Source: Shouchella clausii
GTDB taxonomy: Bacteria > Bacillota > Bacilli > Bacillales > Bacillaceae_D
Direction of reading: 5' to 3'
DNA length: 64,000 bases
NCBI RefSeq assembly: GCF_002250115.1
Contig: NZ_CP019985.1
Span: 2,418,001-2,482,000 of the forward strand
Shown here in pieces: positions 37,082 to 46,005 of this stretch (position 1 is the stretch's first letter; every line of letters starts with the position of its first letter). A program made the position numbers and the translations under genes. The notes under the pieces are model-generated. The model saw only the letters and a program-made list of their open reading frames with translations, did no database searches and had not been told where the DNA came from.

Positions 37082-38131
37082 TGTTTGATGAAGTGTCTTT
37101 GAAGAAAAAACAAGTGTAGCCGTCGTACCTTTGCCAGGCTCAGAATGTAAGTAGAGCCTGTGGCCGAGTTCACGGGCGATCGTTTGCGCTAAATAGAGCC
37201 CCATTCCTGTAGACTCTTGGTAGCGCCTGCCATTTTCACCAGTGAAAAACGGATCAAATACACGGGGCAAATCTTTTGCTGGGATGCCTACACCTGAATC
37301 GGCTATTGAAAATTCAAGTTGATGGTGCTGTTTTTTAAATGAAAAACGGATGCGTGCTTGTTGCTTTTGCGGCGAATATTTTAAGGCATTATGCAAAAGC
37401 TGTGCGATGATGACGCGCAGCCACTTGCTGTCGCTAGCGACCGGTTCAGCTTCCTCAGCATCAAGTTCTGGAAAAATGCCCCGACGGATGAACTGGCGCT
37501 TTTCCTCATTAATGAGCTCCCGAGCAATTGCTGCAGGATCGACGAGCTCCGCCTTTAAGTCGAGAGAAAAGTGGTCAAGCCGAGCAAGGTGAAGCATCAG
37601 TTCAAGGCCATGGCGGAAGCGGTCGTTTTCGGCACTTATGTCGTCAAGCCATTCTTTATCGGTTAGTGTTTGTTTTCCCTCTTGGACGAGCAGGGAAATA
37701 ACGGAAACAGGCGTTTTCATATGGTGAACCCACTGATTAATAAACATTTGGTGCTGCTTTTGCGCTTGTTCAAGCCTCTCGACTTCTCGTTGAATGTCTT
37801 CCTGTGCCCGCTTATGAAGGCGAAGCCATGCTTGCGCTTCACGAGATGGAGGATTGGCAGCCTCCAATTCATAGCTTGAGTCAAGAGAGACCGTTTTTTG
37901 ATGAGCGAGCCGATGCAATTTCTTTAAATACGTTTTTTGGTGGAGGTAATCGACCGCCAGCCATACAATTAAGAAAAAACTAGTTAACAGCAACAAATAA
38001 AAGGCGATCGGGGCGTTGATATTTTCATTGCTTATATGCATATACAACGATGCCGTTAAGATGAGCAACCCTGTGTTCATGTAAAAAAATAAAATCACCG
38101 CTAGACGGTCTTTTAAAAACGTACGAATCAT
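37079..38131 (-). CDS. Intramembrane-sensing histidine kinase, BceS-like
   Basis: 350 residues from ATG 38131, which overlaps the response-regulator stop (ATGA). Two helices joined by only about a dozen residues (MHISNENINAP) leave no extracellular sensor domain, the mark of BceS-type kinases that listen to their cognate transporter. The phosphorylated histidine is in WVHHMKTPVSVI near residue 137. The ATP-binding domain has QLLHNALKYSP, DSGVGIPAKDLPRVFDPFF and STGMGLYLA. Confidence 0.92.
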   Translation of the reverse strand: MIRTFLKDRLAVILFFYMNTGLLILTASLYMHISNENINAPIAFYLLLLTSFFLIVWLAVDYLHQKTYLKKLHRLAHQKTVSLDSSYELEAANPPSREAQAWLRLHKRAQEDIQREVERLEQAQKQHQMFINQWVHHMKTPVSVISLLVQEGKQTLTDKEWLDDISAENDRFRHGLELMLHLARLDHFSLDLKAELVDPAAIARELINEEKRQFIRRGIFPELDAEEAEPVASDSKWLRVIIAQLLHNALKYSPQKQQARIRFSFKKQHHQLEFSIADSGVGIPAKDLPRVFDPFFTGENGRRYQESTGMGLYLAQTIARELGHRLYLHSEPGKGTTATLVFSSKTLHQT

Positions 38132-38838
38132 GATGAGTGCCCACCCCAATTGACGTCTAGTCTATATCCTTGCCCGCGGATCGTTTGGATCGCATCAGTG
38201 ATGCCCAGTTCTTGCAGGCGCTTTCGCAGTCGTGTCACATTTACAGATAATGTATTGTCATCGACAAAATCAACTTCATCCCACAGCGTTTCCAAAAGCT
38301 CGTCCCGACTAACAATCGTATTTGGCGATTCCGCTAAACGTTGGAACAATAAAAACTCTTTCTTCGTTAATTCCAATTTGGCATCGTTATAGACGAGTTC
38401 ATTTCGGTCAGGGTAAAAATAAAGGTTGTCCAGTTCCCTTACCGTTTGCTGGATGTCACGGGCATGGGCGTACTCGCCGTAGGATCGGCGTAAGGCGCTT
38501 TTTACTTTAGCCAGTAGCACTTCTAAATGAAATGGTTTCGTAATGTAATCATCGCCGCCATTCTCAATCGCCATCACTTGGTTCATGTCGTCTGTCCGGG
38601 CAGAGATAAACAACACCGGCGCATTGGAAACAGTACGGATTTGCCTACACCAATAAAAGCCATCATAAAGAGGCAAATTTATATCGAGTAAGACAAGATC
38701 AGGCTGAATCGCAACAAATTCCTGTTTGATCGTTTCGAAATTCTCCGCCAATGTAACTCGATAGCCGTACCGTTCTAAATGGTCAGCCATAATCCGGCGA
38801 ATTTGCTGGTCATCTTCCACTATATAAATATGGTACAT
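38128..38838 (-). CDS. Response regulator, OmpR/PhoB type, BceR-like
   Basis: 236 residues. The receiver domain has VEDDQQIRR, the phosphorylated aspartate in LVLLDINLPLYDG near residue 53, and KPFH near residue 104. The C-terminal winged helix (ELTKKEFLLFQRLAESPNTI, VDDNTLSVNVTRLRKRLQ) is typical of BceR. It is first in the module BceR-BceS-BceA-BceB on the minus strand and presumably activates the ATPase/permease genes through the box at 37068. Confidence 0.93.
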   Translation of the reverse strand: MYHIYIVEDDQQIRRIMADHLERYGYRVTLAENFETIKQEFVAIQPDLVLLDINLPLYDGFYWCRQIRTVSNAPVLFISARTDDMNQVMAIENGGDDYITKPFHLEVLLAKVKSALRRSYGEYAHARDIQQTVRELDNLYFYPDRNELVYNDAKLELTKKEFLLFQRLAESPNTIVSRDELLETLWDEVDFVDDNTLSVNVTRLRKRLQELGITDAIQTIRGQGYRLDVNWGGHSS

Positions 38839-39212
38839 ATATAAACCATCCTTTTTTTACACTTTTCACTCTCTAGCATAGCATGTCCATCTGCAAAAGG
38901 GGACAATCATCGCTATGTGTTTAATATCTAAGCAAACGAGAATCATATAGTGGAACGAATTAGGGTAATATTTCCTTTCGTTTATATCTATTTGCCTGTT
39001 AGTAGTATAAATGGAACAGGTAATAAGGCTCAAAAGTGCTACGCATCGATTGGGTGAAACAGGTTATTTTTTCATCGTATTAAGTCTATTTATCTAGTTT
39101 TGGCGATATTTTTATAGGTTATAAGAGTCAATTTTAGAAATGTTTGGTATATAGGGAGGGATTTTCTTTCGGGCCGCGAATTTTATATAGCATAACAGAG
39201 GAGGCCTTAGAT
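38839..39212. other. 374-bp intergenic region, divergent promoters
   Basis: AT-rich DNA between the BceR-type regulator and the CpsB-like gene. It must hold promoters for both. I see several TATAAT-like strings but no pair with a convincing -35 at 17 bases, and no riboswitch, small gene or strong hairpin. Confidence 0.4.
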
Positions 39213-39959
39213 ATGTATGACATAATTAATGAATTACTTCCAGCCTCTGAAAGAATTTCACGTACCAATTCTCGCATGCTGGAACAAATGAAAAGACTAC
39301 ACGAATCAGGCATTCAATCGCTATGCTATGCTCCGTATTTTGACGCGATGGAGCCTGATACCTATGGAAAAGCGATTCGCGCTGCTATAAAGGCGCATCA
39401 AGATCAAGGTATATTGCCACTTTTGCCAGGCCATACATTGCGCCTTTCCTATGATCTTCCAGAAGCATTACGCTCTGGCCGTGCGCTTTCCCTAAATGAT
39501 ACGATGTACGTACTTATCGACATAGAGAATAAGCCAATTACTGAAATCGACTTACAATTATATGAGTTAGAGCTTGCCGGATATATACCGGTTATCCTTC
39601 ATCCAGAAAAACAAACTTGCTTTCAAAATGACACAGACAAACTGTACCGCCTTATAAAAAACGGCGCCCTTGCGCAAATTCAAGCTGCAAGCCTGCTTGG
39701 GGAGAATGGAAAAAAAGCGAAAAAGCTTGCTCAACAGTTCGTTAAGCATAAGCTAGCCCATGCGATTGCTAGTTTTGAATGGCCAAAAGATGGCAGTGAT
39801 TGCCCGCTTTTGAAAGCGGTCCCCCTTGTAGAACGAATTGAACATCCATATGGTGGTGAAGTCGCGAAAAACGTGATGAGGATTCTTAACGGTGAGCAAA
39901 TAGCCATGGATGAACCCATCCGTGTGGAAAGAAGTCGTTTGTCCTCCTTTTTGAATTGA
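39213..39959 (+). CDS. CpsB/YwqE-like PHP protein, catalytically degenerate
   Basis: 248 residues from ATG 39213 (AGAGGAGG upstream). The overall pattern is that of CpsB/CapC/YwqE manganese-dependent tyrosine phosphatases, but the metal ligands are lost. The opening MIDIHxHILP is here MYDIINELLP, TPHH is APYF (residue 40), GQEIRI is GHTLRL (residue 73) and the late SDAH is ASFE (about 187). Only the histidine in VILHPEK (about 130) remains. It may keep a binding or regulatory role in capsule or exopolysaccharide control. No tyrosine kinase or polysaccharide genes lie nearby. Confidence 0.7.
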   Translation: MYDIINELLPASERISRTNSRMLEQMKRLHESGIQSLCYAPYFDAMEPDTYGKAIRAAIKAHQDQGILPLLPGHTLRLSYDLPEALRSGRALSLNDTMYVLIDIENKPITEIDLQLYELELAGYIPVILHPEKQTCFQNDTDKLYRLIKNGALAQIQAASLLGENGKKAKKLAQQFVKHKLAHAIASFEWPKDGSDCPLLKAVPLVERIEHPYGGEVAKNVMRILNGEQIAMDEPIRVERSRLSSFLN

Positions 39960-39996
39960 CGTGTGGCTGGTACACTGGTAATTGGAGGTAGGATAA

Positions 39997-40299
39997 ATGA
40001 TAAACTCAGTTGCAGAAACACTCATTAGCCAGATCCAAGCACAGGGGAAGGAATTTATTAGCGAGTGGCAGTTTGAAGGCTACATTCCGATGGATGAGGG
40101 TGTGCTTTTGTATGTAAAAACCCGTCAAGGCCAGCCGGTTGTCATTAGCCTTAAACAAGAGAGTGAAGACCGCTATCATGTGGAAATGGTGCGAAATAAT
40201 GATAAGTTTGACCGCATCGTTCTTGGTGGCGACTACGACGTTCCGGAATCTGAGTTGGCTATGCGCATTGATATGTTGCTTGGCGCTGCGAAACATTAA
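39997..40299 (+). CDS. Conserved hypothetical protein, 100 aa
   Basis: A small soluble acidic protein (start MINSVAETLISQIQAQGKEF, then GYIPMDEGVLLYVKTRQG, ending MRIDMLLGAAKH). It has no signal, membrane segment or known motif. The start has GGAGG upstream and the stop is embedded in a terminator hairpin. It lies 37 bases behind the CpsB-like gene and may share its transcript. Function unknown. Confidence 0.65.
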   Translation: MINSVAETLISQIQAQGKEFISEWQFEGYIPMDEGVLLYVKTRQGQPVVISLKQESEDRYHVEMVRNNDKFDRIVLGGDYDVPESELAMRIDMLLGAAKH

Positions 40300-40316
40300 G
40301 AGCAGCGCCTTTTTTG
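40282..40316 (+). terminator. Terminator overlapping the stop of the 100-aa gene
   Basis: GGCGCTGC / GCAGCGCC stem with a 12-base loop that contains the stop codon, then six Ts. Confidence 0.8.
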
Positions 40317-40472
40317 CTTCTCTCGTATCGATTGGTTAGCATCAGTTCGTTTCACATGTATCTTTCGTTGGGGAAAGCACTGTTTGTTTTTCTGGGATGC
40401 AATCTTTTCACTGCGAGTCTGGCAAGGGAATGGTATACTAACAGAAAAAGCTCTAGTGCAGGGGGAACGAAA

Positions 40473-41366
40473 GTGGAACAAGTACGATATGGTGGTTTAG
40501 AAGCAGGGGGAACAAAAATGGTTTGTGGCGTCGCCAACGAAAAAGGCGAGTGGTTGGCGAAGCTGACGATTCCTACCAAACATCCACAAGAAACAATGCC
40601 AGAGATTATCGCGTTTTTTGAAGAACAACAAATTGATAGTTTGGGGATTGGCAGTTTTGGGCCACTTGATCTTGTAAAAGGATCTTCTACATACGGCTCA
40701 CTGGCAAGTACGCCTAAAAAAGGATGGCAAGGCTATTCGCTCCTTGGCGCCTTTGCCCATTTAAACATTCCTATCTCGATTACAACAGATGTGAATGGAG
40801 CTGCGCTTGCTGAAGCTGCTGTTGGTGCTGCCAAGGGGCTTGACAGTTGCGTTTATATTACAGTCGGTACTGGCATTGGCGCTGGCGCAGTCGTAAACGG
40901 GACGATTTTGGAAGGGCTTAGCCATCCAGAAATGGGGCATATCCCTGTTGTACGCCATAAAAATGACCGCTATGAGGGCAATTGCCCATACCATGGTGAT
41001 TGTCTTGAGGGGCTTGCTGCTGGTCCCGCTATTCAAGGGCGATGGGGCAAAGCAGGTGTAGAGCTTGCCGAAGTTAGCGAAGTATGGGAAATGGAAGCAT
41101 ACTATCTAGCCCAAGCAATCGCTACTTACACATACGTGCTGTCGCCAAAGCGAGTTATTTTAGGAGGCGGTGTCATGAAACAACGCCACTTGTATCCGCT
41201 TATTCGCAAAGCGTTGGCTACGCAAATCAATGGCTATGTGGAGATGGGCGATCTTGAGGAATATGTTGTGCCTCCAGGACTCGGCGATGACGCGGGTCTT
41301 ACAGGAGCCGTTTTACTTGCTAAGCAAGCATTTGCCCAAAAGGGGCTTAAGTCGGCAAACCTATAG
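40473..41366 (+). CDS. ROK-family fructokinase
   Basis: 297 residues from GTG 40473, with GGGGG ten bases upstream; the frame continues upstream without a ribosome site. It begins YGGLEAGGTKMVCGV, the ROK phosphate loop. The catalytic region is TTDVNGAALAEAA near residue 105 and VYITVGTGIGAGAVVNG. The zinc-binding GNCPYHGDCLEGLAAGPAI near residue 170 is typical of Bacillus fructokinases (GmuE/ScrK type). It phosphorylates fructose to fructose 6-phosphate, which ManA, encoded elsewhere in this window, can interconvert. Confidence 0.88.
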   Translation: MEQVRYGGLEAGGTKMVCGVANEKGEWLAKLTIPTKHPQETMPEIIAFFEEQQIDSLGIGSFGPLDLVKGSSTYGSLASTPKKGWQGYSLLGAFAHLNIPISITTDVNGAALAEAAVGAAKGLDSCVYITVGTGIGAGAVVNGTILEGLSHPEMGHIPVVRHKNDRYEGNCPYHGDCLEGLAAGPAIQGRWGKAGVELAEVSEVWEMEAYYLAQAIATYTYVLSPKRVILGGGVMKQRHLYPLIRKALATQINGYVEMGDLEEYVVPPGLGDDAGLTGAVLLAKQAFAQKGLKSANL

Positions 41367-41391
41367 CCAAATAAAAAGGCAAAGTAACAGA

Positions 41392-41428
41392 GAAAAACGC
41401 TTAGCGGAAAGCCGCTTTGCGTTTTTTC
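41392..41428 (+). terminator. Terminator after the fructokinase gene
   Basis: AAACGC and AGCGG pair with CCGCT and GCGTTT around a short loop, followed by TTTTTT. Confidence 0.8.
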
Positions 41429-41454
41429 TACAAACCAAAATAGAGGAAGCGGGG

Positions 41455-43116
41455 ATGGCGATGTCAGAACGGTACCCACATGCAAAGCGTGTCTATCAAT
41501 TGACGCTGGAGCTAATGAAGCAGCCAAGCATTTCTGGAACGACACAAGAACGGGAAATGGCTGACCGCATTGTTGCGGTGCTAGAGCGGATTCCTTATTA
41601 CCAAGCCTATCCGCAGCACATCAAACGCGTCCCTTTAAAAGGCGACTCTCTCGGACGGGAAGCGGTTGTCGCGCTTTTGGCGAAAGCGCCTACGACAAAA
41701 AAAGCGACGATGTTGTTAAGCCATTTTGATGTTGTTGGCGTCGATGATTTTGGAATGTATAAAGAGGATGCGTTTACTCCTGATTTGTTAAAAGAAAAGC
41801 TTTTGGCCGAGCAAGAGGGCTATCTTGACAAGGACGCACGTCATGAGTTGGAATCTAACCATTATTTGTTTGGACGTGGCAGTATGGACATGAAGGCCGG
41901 ACTTGCGATGCAGTTGTCTGTTTTGCAAGACATCGCTGATGATAAAGACGCTAAAGCCAATGTATGTCTGGTCGCCGTGCCCGACGAAGAAAAGCTGTCA
42001 ATGGGAATGTTTGCCGCTATCCATGAATTGAAAGCGATGCAGGAAGATGGCTGGAACTTCCAAGCATGCATTTGTTCGGAGCCGAATTTTTCTGCTTATC
42101 CGAATGATTGGAACAAATACATTTATACGGGCTCAACAGGGAAGCTGCTCCCGTTCATTTACTGTATCGGCAAGGAAACGCATGTTGGCCAACCGTTGGA
42201 AGGCATTAATGCTGCTGTTATGGCTGCCCAACTCGCCGTGGAAATGGAATGGTCAGAGCGGTTTTCGAATAAAGTCGATGGTGAAGTTTCTCCGTCGCCA
42301 ACATGTTTGCGCATTCGAGACTTAAAGGAAACGTACGATGTGCAAACGCCAAATGAATCTTATTTATTTTATAATGTGTTAACGCTAGACTCAGGACCCC
42401 AGGAAGTTATGGAGCGTGTAAAAGAGGCTTGCAACCAGGCAAGCACGCTCATTTATGAGCGCCTTCTCCGCCATCGCCAAGCATTTGGCAATGAATCACT
42501 GACAGCACTAGTGAAACAGCCAAAAGTCTATACGTTAACTGATCTTTACAAGCTCGGAGTTCACAAGTATGGAAAGCATGCATTTAAGGACGTTTACGAA
42601 GAAGCATTATCCGAAAGTGTAGCGGAAACGGCTGATTACACGACGCAAACACTTGCATTTGCACGGCGAGTGTCAGCCCATTTTTTAGACAGGGCACCTT
42701 TTTATTTGCTGTTGCTTGCTCCGCCCTATTATCCACATGTGCGTCTTGACCAGAAACAAGATCAAAGTTTGTTGGCGCTTGTAGAGGAGCTCAAGCAAGT
42801 TTGTGCCGATCAATTTGGCGAACGACTTGTGCAAAAAACCTTTTTTCCAGGTCTCTCGGATGTGAGTTATTGCCGGGTAACGAGAGAGGCTGCTGCTCCA
42901 GATGTGGCATTGAAAGAGCATATGCCATTATACGAACGAAGTTATCACATTCCCTTAAGGGAAATCGCTGCGCTTAACATTCCGACAATAAACTTAGGGC
43001 CTTTTGGCAAAGACGCCCATAAGCGGACTGAACGTTTAGAATTGACATACTCCACGGAAGTGGCCCCAGCGTTACTACTTCATGCTGTGAAGCGGCTAGC
43101 GGAGCAAACAGATTAG
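41455..43116 (+). CDS. rocB: M20-family peptidase, arginine utilisation protein RocB
   Basis: 553 residues from ATG 41455 (GAGGAAG upstream). It shows M20 metallopeptidase motifs: MLLSHFDVVGVDDFG near residue 85, YLFGRGSMDMKAGLAMQL near 138 and VPDEEKLSMGM near 177. The long insert after the second motif and the total length are those of RocB, a little-understood protein of arginine catabolism operons. No other roc gene is nearby. Two metal-binding sites appear intact, so hydrolase activity is likely. Confidence 0.88.
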   Translation: MAMSERYPHAKRVYQLTLELMKQPSISGTTQEREMADRIVAVLERIPYYQAYPQHIKRVPLKGDSLGREAVVALLAKAPTTKKATMLLSHFDVVGVDDFGMYKEDAFTPDLLKEKLLAEQEGYLDKDARHELESNHYLFGRGSMDMKAGLAMQLSVLQDIADDKDAKANVCLVAVPDEEKLSMGMFAAIHELKAMQEDGWNFQACICSEPNFSAYPNDWNKYIYTGSTGKLLPFIYCIGKETHVGQPLEGINAAVMAAQLAVEMEWSERFSNKVDGEVSPSPTCLRIRDLKETYDVQTPNESYLFYNVLTLDSGPQEVMERVKEACNQASTLIYERLLRHRQAFGNESLTALVKQPKVYTLTDLYKLGVHKYGKHAFKDVYEEALSESVAETADYTTQTLAFARRVSAHFLDRAPFYLLLLAPPYYPHVRLDQKQDQSLLALVEELKQVCADQFGERLVQKTFFPGLSDVSYCRVTREAAAPDVALKEHMPLYERSYHIPLREIAALNIPTINLGPFGKDAHKRTERLELTYSTEVAPALLLHAVKRLAEQTD

Positions 43117-43155
43117 CAAAAAAGAGCGATGTCTTCTGTTAAAGAGGGACACGAG

Positions 43156-43186
43156 AGGGCGCCACTTATTCAGGCGCCTTTTTACA
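43156..43186 (+). terminator. Terminator after rocB
   Basis: GGCGCC / GGCGCC stem with a 9-base loop and five Ts. Confidence 0.75.
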
Positions 43187-43281
43187 GGCTGTTGCGAGGC
43201 GCAGTAGAAGAACTTGGCTATTTGTCGTAAACTGTAATAAGCTATGTGTGGCGTACTGGTTTTATTGAGGAGATTATACAT

Positions 43282-44799
43282 ATGAAGAAAACAAATTCCA
43301 CTTCCTTCGTAACAGCGGGTTTGCTGCTAGGCATTTTTATGGCCGCCATCGACAATACGATTGTAGCGACAGCAATGGGCACCATTGTTGGCGACCTCGG
43401 TCATTATGAGCAATTTGTATGGGTAACGGCTGGATATATGGTCGCGATGATGGCCGGTATGCCTATATACGGGAAATTATCTGACATGTATGGCCGGAAA
43501 CGTTTTTTCGTATTTGGCTTGCTCATGTTTTTGCTTGGCTCTGTCTTATGTGGCCTGTCGCAAACGATGAATCAATTAATAGCGTTTCGCATCATTCAAG
43601 GGATCGGCGGCGGAGCCCTGATGCCTATAGCCTTTACGATTATTTTCGACCTCTTCCCGCCAGAGAAACGAGGAAAGATGACTGGGCTTATTGGCGCTGT
43701 GTTTGGCCTTTCCAGTGTCCTTGGACCTCTATTAGGTGCATTTATAACGGAAGCGCTAAGCTGGCATTGGATTTTTTATATCAATGTGCCAATCGGTGCG
43801 GTGGCGCTGTTTTTAATTGTCCGTTATTACAAAGAAACGATGGAGGCATCGAAACAAAAAATAGACTGGCTTGGCGCTGGATCCCTTGTTCTTGCAGTTA
43901 GTTGCTTAATGTTTGCCCTTGAACTTGGGGGCGGTACGTACAGTTGGGGTTCTCCAACGATCCTTTTGCTGTTTGCCGCTGCGGCGGTTCTGTTTACCGT
44001 GTTTGCGTTCGCCGAACGGAAAGCAGAGGAGCCGATCATTTCGTTTTGGATGTTTAAAAAACGTCTATTTGCCACGTCGCAGCTAATTGCCTTTGCTTAC
44101 GGCGGCACATTTGTGCTTTTGGCTGTGTTTATTCCAATCTTTGTCCAGGCCGTATTCGGCGGTACGGCATCTGACGCTGGGACAACGTTAATGCCAATGA
44201 TGCTTGGCTCGGTAGTTGGAAGCATGATTGGCGGAGCGCTGCAGACGAAAATCTCGTTTCGGGCAATGATGGTATTTTCAGGCGTCTGCTTTTTTACAGG
44301 CATGGCACTGCTAGCAACAATGGGTACAGATGTCACAAGAATAGCATTGGCGCTTTATATCGCTTTAGCTGGGCTAGGCGTAGGCTTTTCGTTTTCGCTT
44401 TTGCCTGCTGCTTCCATTAATCAATTATCGCCGCGATTCCGTGGTTCAGCCAACTCAACCAACTCGTTTTTGCGCTCATTTGGCATGACGGTCGGTCTCG
44501 CTGTTTTCGGTACTGTCCAAACGCTTTCCTTTTCCAACCGATTAAACGGAGCATTCAAGGAAGCACCAATTCAAGTGGAAAGCCAAAACTTACAAGAATT
44601 GTTTACGCCAGAAGGCAGAGCGCAAATACCGCCTGATGTGCTTAGCACAATTACGGAAGCGATGTCCGATTCAATTACATTTATCTTCTCCCTTGCGCTC
44701 ATTCCGATTGCGGTTGCACTAGTAGCGGCGTTTTTTATGGGCAATGACAAGGTTGAGACAAGCAAAAGCATGAAACGGAACCCGTCGTCGGAAGTATAG
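43282..44799 (+). CDS. MFS multidrug exporter, DHA2 family (14 helices)
   Basis: 505 residues from ATG 43282. Motif A is GKLSDMYGRKRFFV near residue 60 and motif C-like GLSSVLGPLLGAFITEALSWHWIFYINVP near residue 145, which places it in the drug:H+ antiporter-2 group. It exports toxic compounds using the proton gradient. It is monocistronic with a terminator. The next gene is a methyltransferase with a leader hairpin, so the two could form a resistance pair, although that is speculation. Confidence 0.92.
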   Translation: MKKTNSTSFVTAGLLLGIFMAAIDNTIVATAMGTIVGDLGHYEQFVWVTAGYMVAMMAGMPIYGKLSDMYGRKRFFVFGLLMFLLGSVLCGLSQTMNQLIAFRIIQGIGGGALMPIAFTIIFDLFPPEKRGKMTGLIGAVFGLSSVLGPLLGAFITEALSWHWIFYINVPIGAVALFLIVRYYKETMEASKQKIDWLGAGSLVLAVSCLMFALELGGGTYSWGSPTILLLFAAAAVLFTVFAFAERKAEEPIISFWMFKKRLFATSQLIAFAYGGTFVLLAVFIPIFVQAVFGGTASDAGTTLMPMMLGSVVGSMIGGALQTKISFRAMMVFSGVCFFTGMALLATMGTDVTRIALALYIALAGLGVGFSFSLLPAASINQLSPRFRGSANSTNSFLRSFGMTVGLAVFGTVQTLSFSNRLNGAFKEAPIQVESQNLQELFTPEGRAQIPPDVLSTITEAMSDSITFIFSLALIPIAVALVAAFFMGNDKVETSKSMKRNPSSEV

Positions 44800-44814
44800 C
44801 ATAGGGAGAATGAA

Positions 44815-44862
44815 GCAAGGAGACTGCACGAATGTATGGTGTTGTCTCCTTGTTTGTTTATT
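44815..44862 (+). terminator. Terminator after the DHA2 exporter gene
   Basis: CAAGGAGAC / GTCTCCTTG stem with a 19-base loop, then TTTG. Confidence 0.75.
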
Positions 44863-44913
44863 AGGGAAGTCATTACTAGCTGTAAGCACCTTGGCAAATC
44901 CAGAAGTTATAAC

Positions 44914-44942
44914 TTGACAAAAAAATTTATTTATGCTATAAT
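44914..44942 (+). promoter_or_regulatory. Strong sigma-A promoter of the methyltransferase gene
   Basis: TTGACA (44914-44919), 17 bases, TATAAT (44937-44942): both hexamers are consensus. Transcription should start near 44949. Confidence 0.9.
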
Positions 44943-44968
44943 TGAATATTATTGTTTTTATTGTATAA

Positions 44969-45003
44969 TAGGATTCTCCTGGCCAGGGGAATCCTATTTT
45001 TTT
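44969..45003 (+). terminator. Leader terminator (possible attenuator)
   Basis: TAGGATTCTCCTGG pairs with CCAGGGGAATCCTA with one G-U pair, leaving almost no loop, followed by seven Ts. It starts about 20 bases after the predicted transcription start and ends 23 bases before the methyltransferase start codon. Unless something prevents its folding, most transcripts would stop at about 55 nucleotides. Confidence 0.8.
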
Positions 45004-45026
45004 GAAGATGAAGGAGCGTGTATGGC

Positions 45027-45941
45027 TTGCAAAAGGGGAGTCCTAGTTTAACTTCTATTATTTCTGCATTTGGAAGAGCATACCATAGTCAGTTTGATCA
45101 ACCGAAGATTTTTGATGATTATTTAGCGGACCGTTTGCTCTCCGAAGACGAATATGAGGAGATCAAGGCCAACATGATTCAGGGGATTGGTTTTTTTAAC
45201 GAAGAAATTGCCCAAAAATGGAAAGGCCATTCGGAACAGATATTAAAGTGGATTACCCAAGTACAACTTTCTCCAACGCCTTTAGCGCGTGCCTCCTATT
45301 GTGAAGGCGTGCTTCTGAATGAAGTGCGGCTAGGGGCCAAACAGTACGTCATCCTTGGTGCAGGTTTGGACACATTTTGTTTTAGGCATCCAGAGCTGCA
45401 GGATACATTAGACATTTTTGAGGTTGATTCTCCGATGACGCAGGAATTTAAGAAGAAAAAGTTAGAGCAGGCTGGTTTTGAGATTCCAAGCCACCTTCAT
45501 TTCGTTCCTATGGACTTCAGCAAGACGTTTTCTGGGCAACCATTAATCGAGGCAGGGTTTGCTGGCAAGAAGACGTTCTTTAGCCTTTTAGGTGTTTCCT
45601 ACTATTTGACGAAGGAAGAGCTTTCAAGCTTAATTGCCCATTTGTTTGCCCTTGTGCCAACGGGAAGTTCGATTGTGTTTGATTATGCAGATGAGACGCT
45701 TTTTGAAGAAAAAGGGGTTTCAAATCGAGTCGAAAACATGGTGAAAATGGCAGCCGCAAGTGGAGAGCCGATGAAGTCCTGTTATTCTTATAGTGAAATG
45801 GAATGGCTATTGGAACAATGCGGTTTGCTTATCTATGAGACGCTTACGCCTGAGAAAATCAATGAACGGTACTTTTCTAACAGGCAAGATCATTTGTCAG
45901 CATTTGAAACCATTCATTATGTTCATGCAGTCAAAAAATAA
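45027..45941 (+). CDS. SAM-dependent methyltransferase, LCMT/PPM-like
   Basis: 304 residues from TTG 45027, with AAGGAG ten bases upstream; GTG 45018 is almost on top of that site. The SAM-binding stretch is YVILGAGLDTFCFRHPE near residue 107, followed by DIFEVDSPMTQEFKK near 130 and FFSLLGVSYYLTKEEL near 185, the pattern of the leucine carboxyl methyltransferase-like family that acts on small molecules. Substrate unknown. It is expressed from a consensus promoter but behind a leader terminator. Its original 3' terminator is the one split by the IS element. Confidence 0.85.
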   Translation: MQKGSPSLTSIISAFGRAYHSQFDQPKIFDDYLADRLLSEDEYEEIKANMIQGIGFFNEEIAQKWKGHSEQILKWITQVQLSPTPLARASYCEGVLLNEVRLGAKQYVILGAGLDTFCFRHPELQDTLDIFEVDSPMTQEFKKKKLEQAGFEIPSHLHFVPMDFSKTFSGQPLIEAGFAGKKTFFSLLGVSYYLTKEELSSLIAHLFALVPTGSSIVFDYADETLFEEKGVSNRVENMVKMAAASGEPMKSCYSYSEMEWLLEQCGLLIYETLTPEKINERYFSNRQDHLSAFETIHYVHAVKK

Positions 45942-45977
45942 AAGTGGCTGGTTCATGAAAGTAGAGAATGAGAGGAA

Positions 45978-46005
45978 AACACATGGCGGCAATCGCCATG
46001 TGTTT
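45978..46005. repeat. Left copy of the duplicated terminator hairpin (IS target site)
   Basis: A 28-base sequence, AACACATGGCG + GCAAT + CGCCATGTGTTT, identical to 47542-47569. It is an 11-bp palindromic stem. The right copy continues into TTTTTT, so the ancestral sequence was the terminator between the methyltransferase and galT. Confidence 0.9.

Noticed and set aside
40314-40472. Longer N-terminus for the fructokinase
   Set aside because: The added sequence has no family resemblance or ribosome site, whereas GTG 40473 has both.
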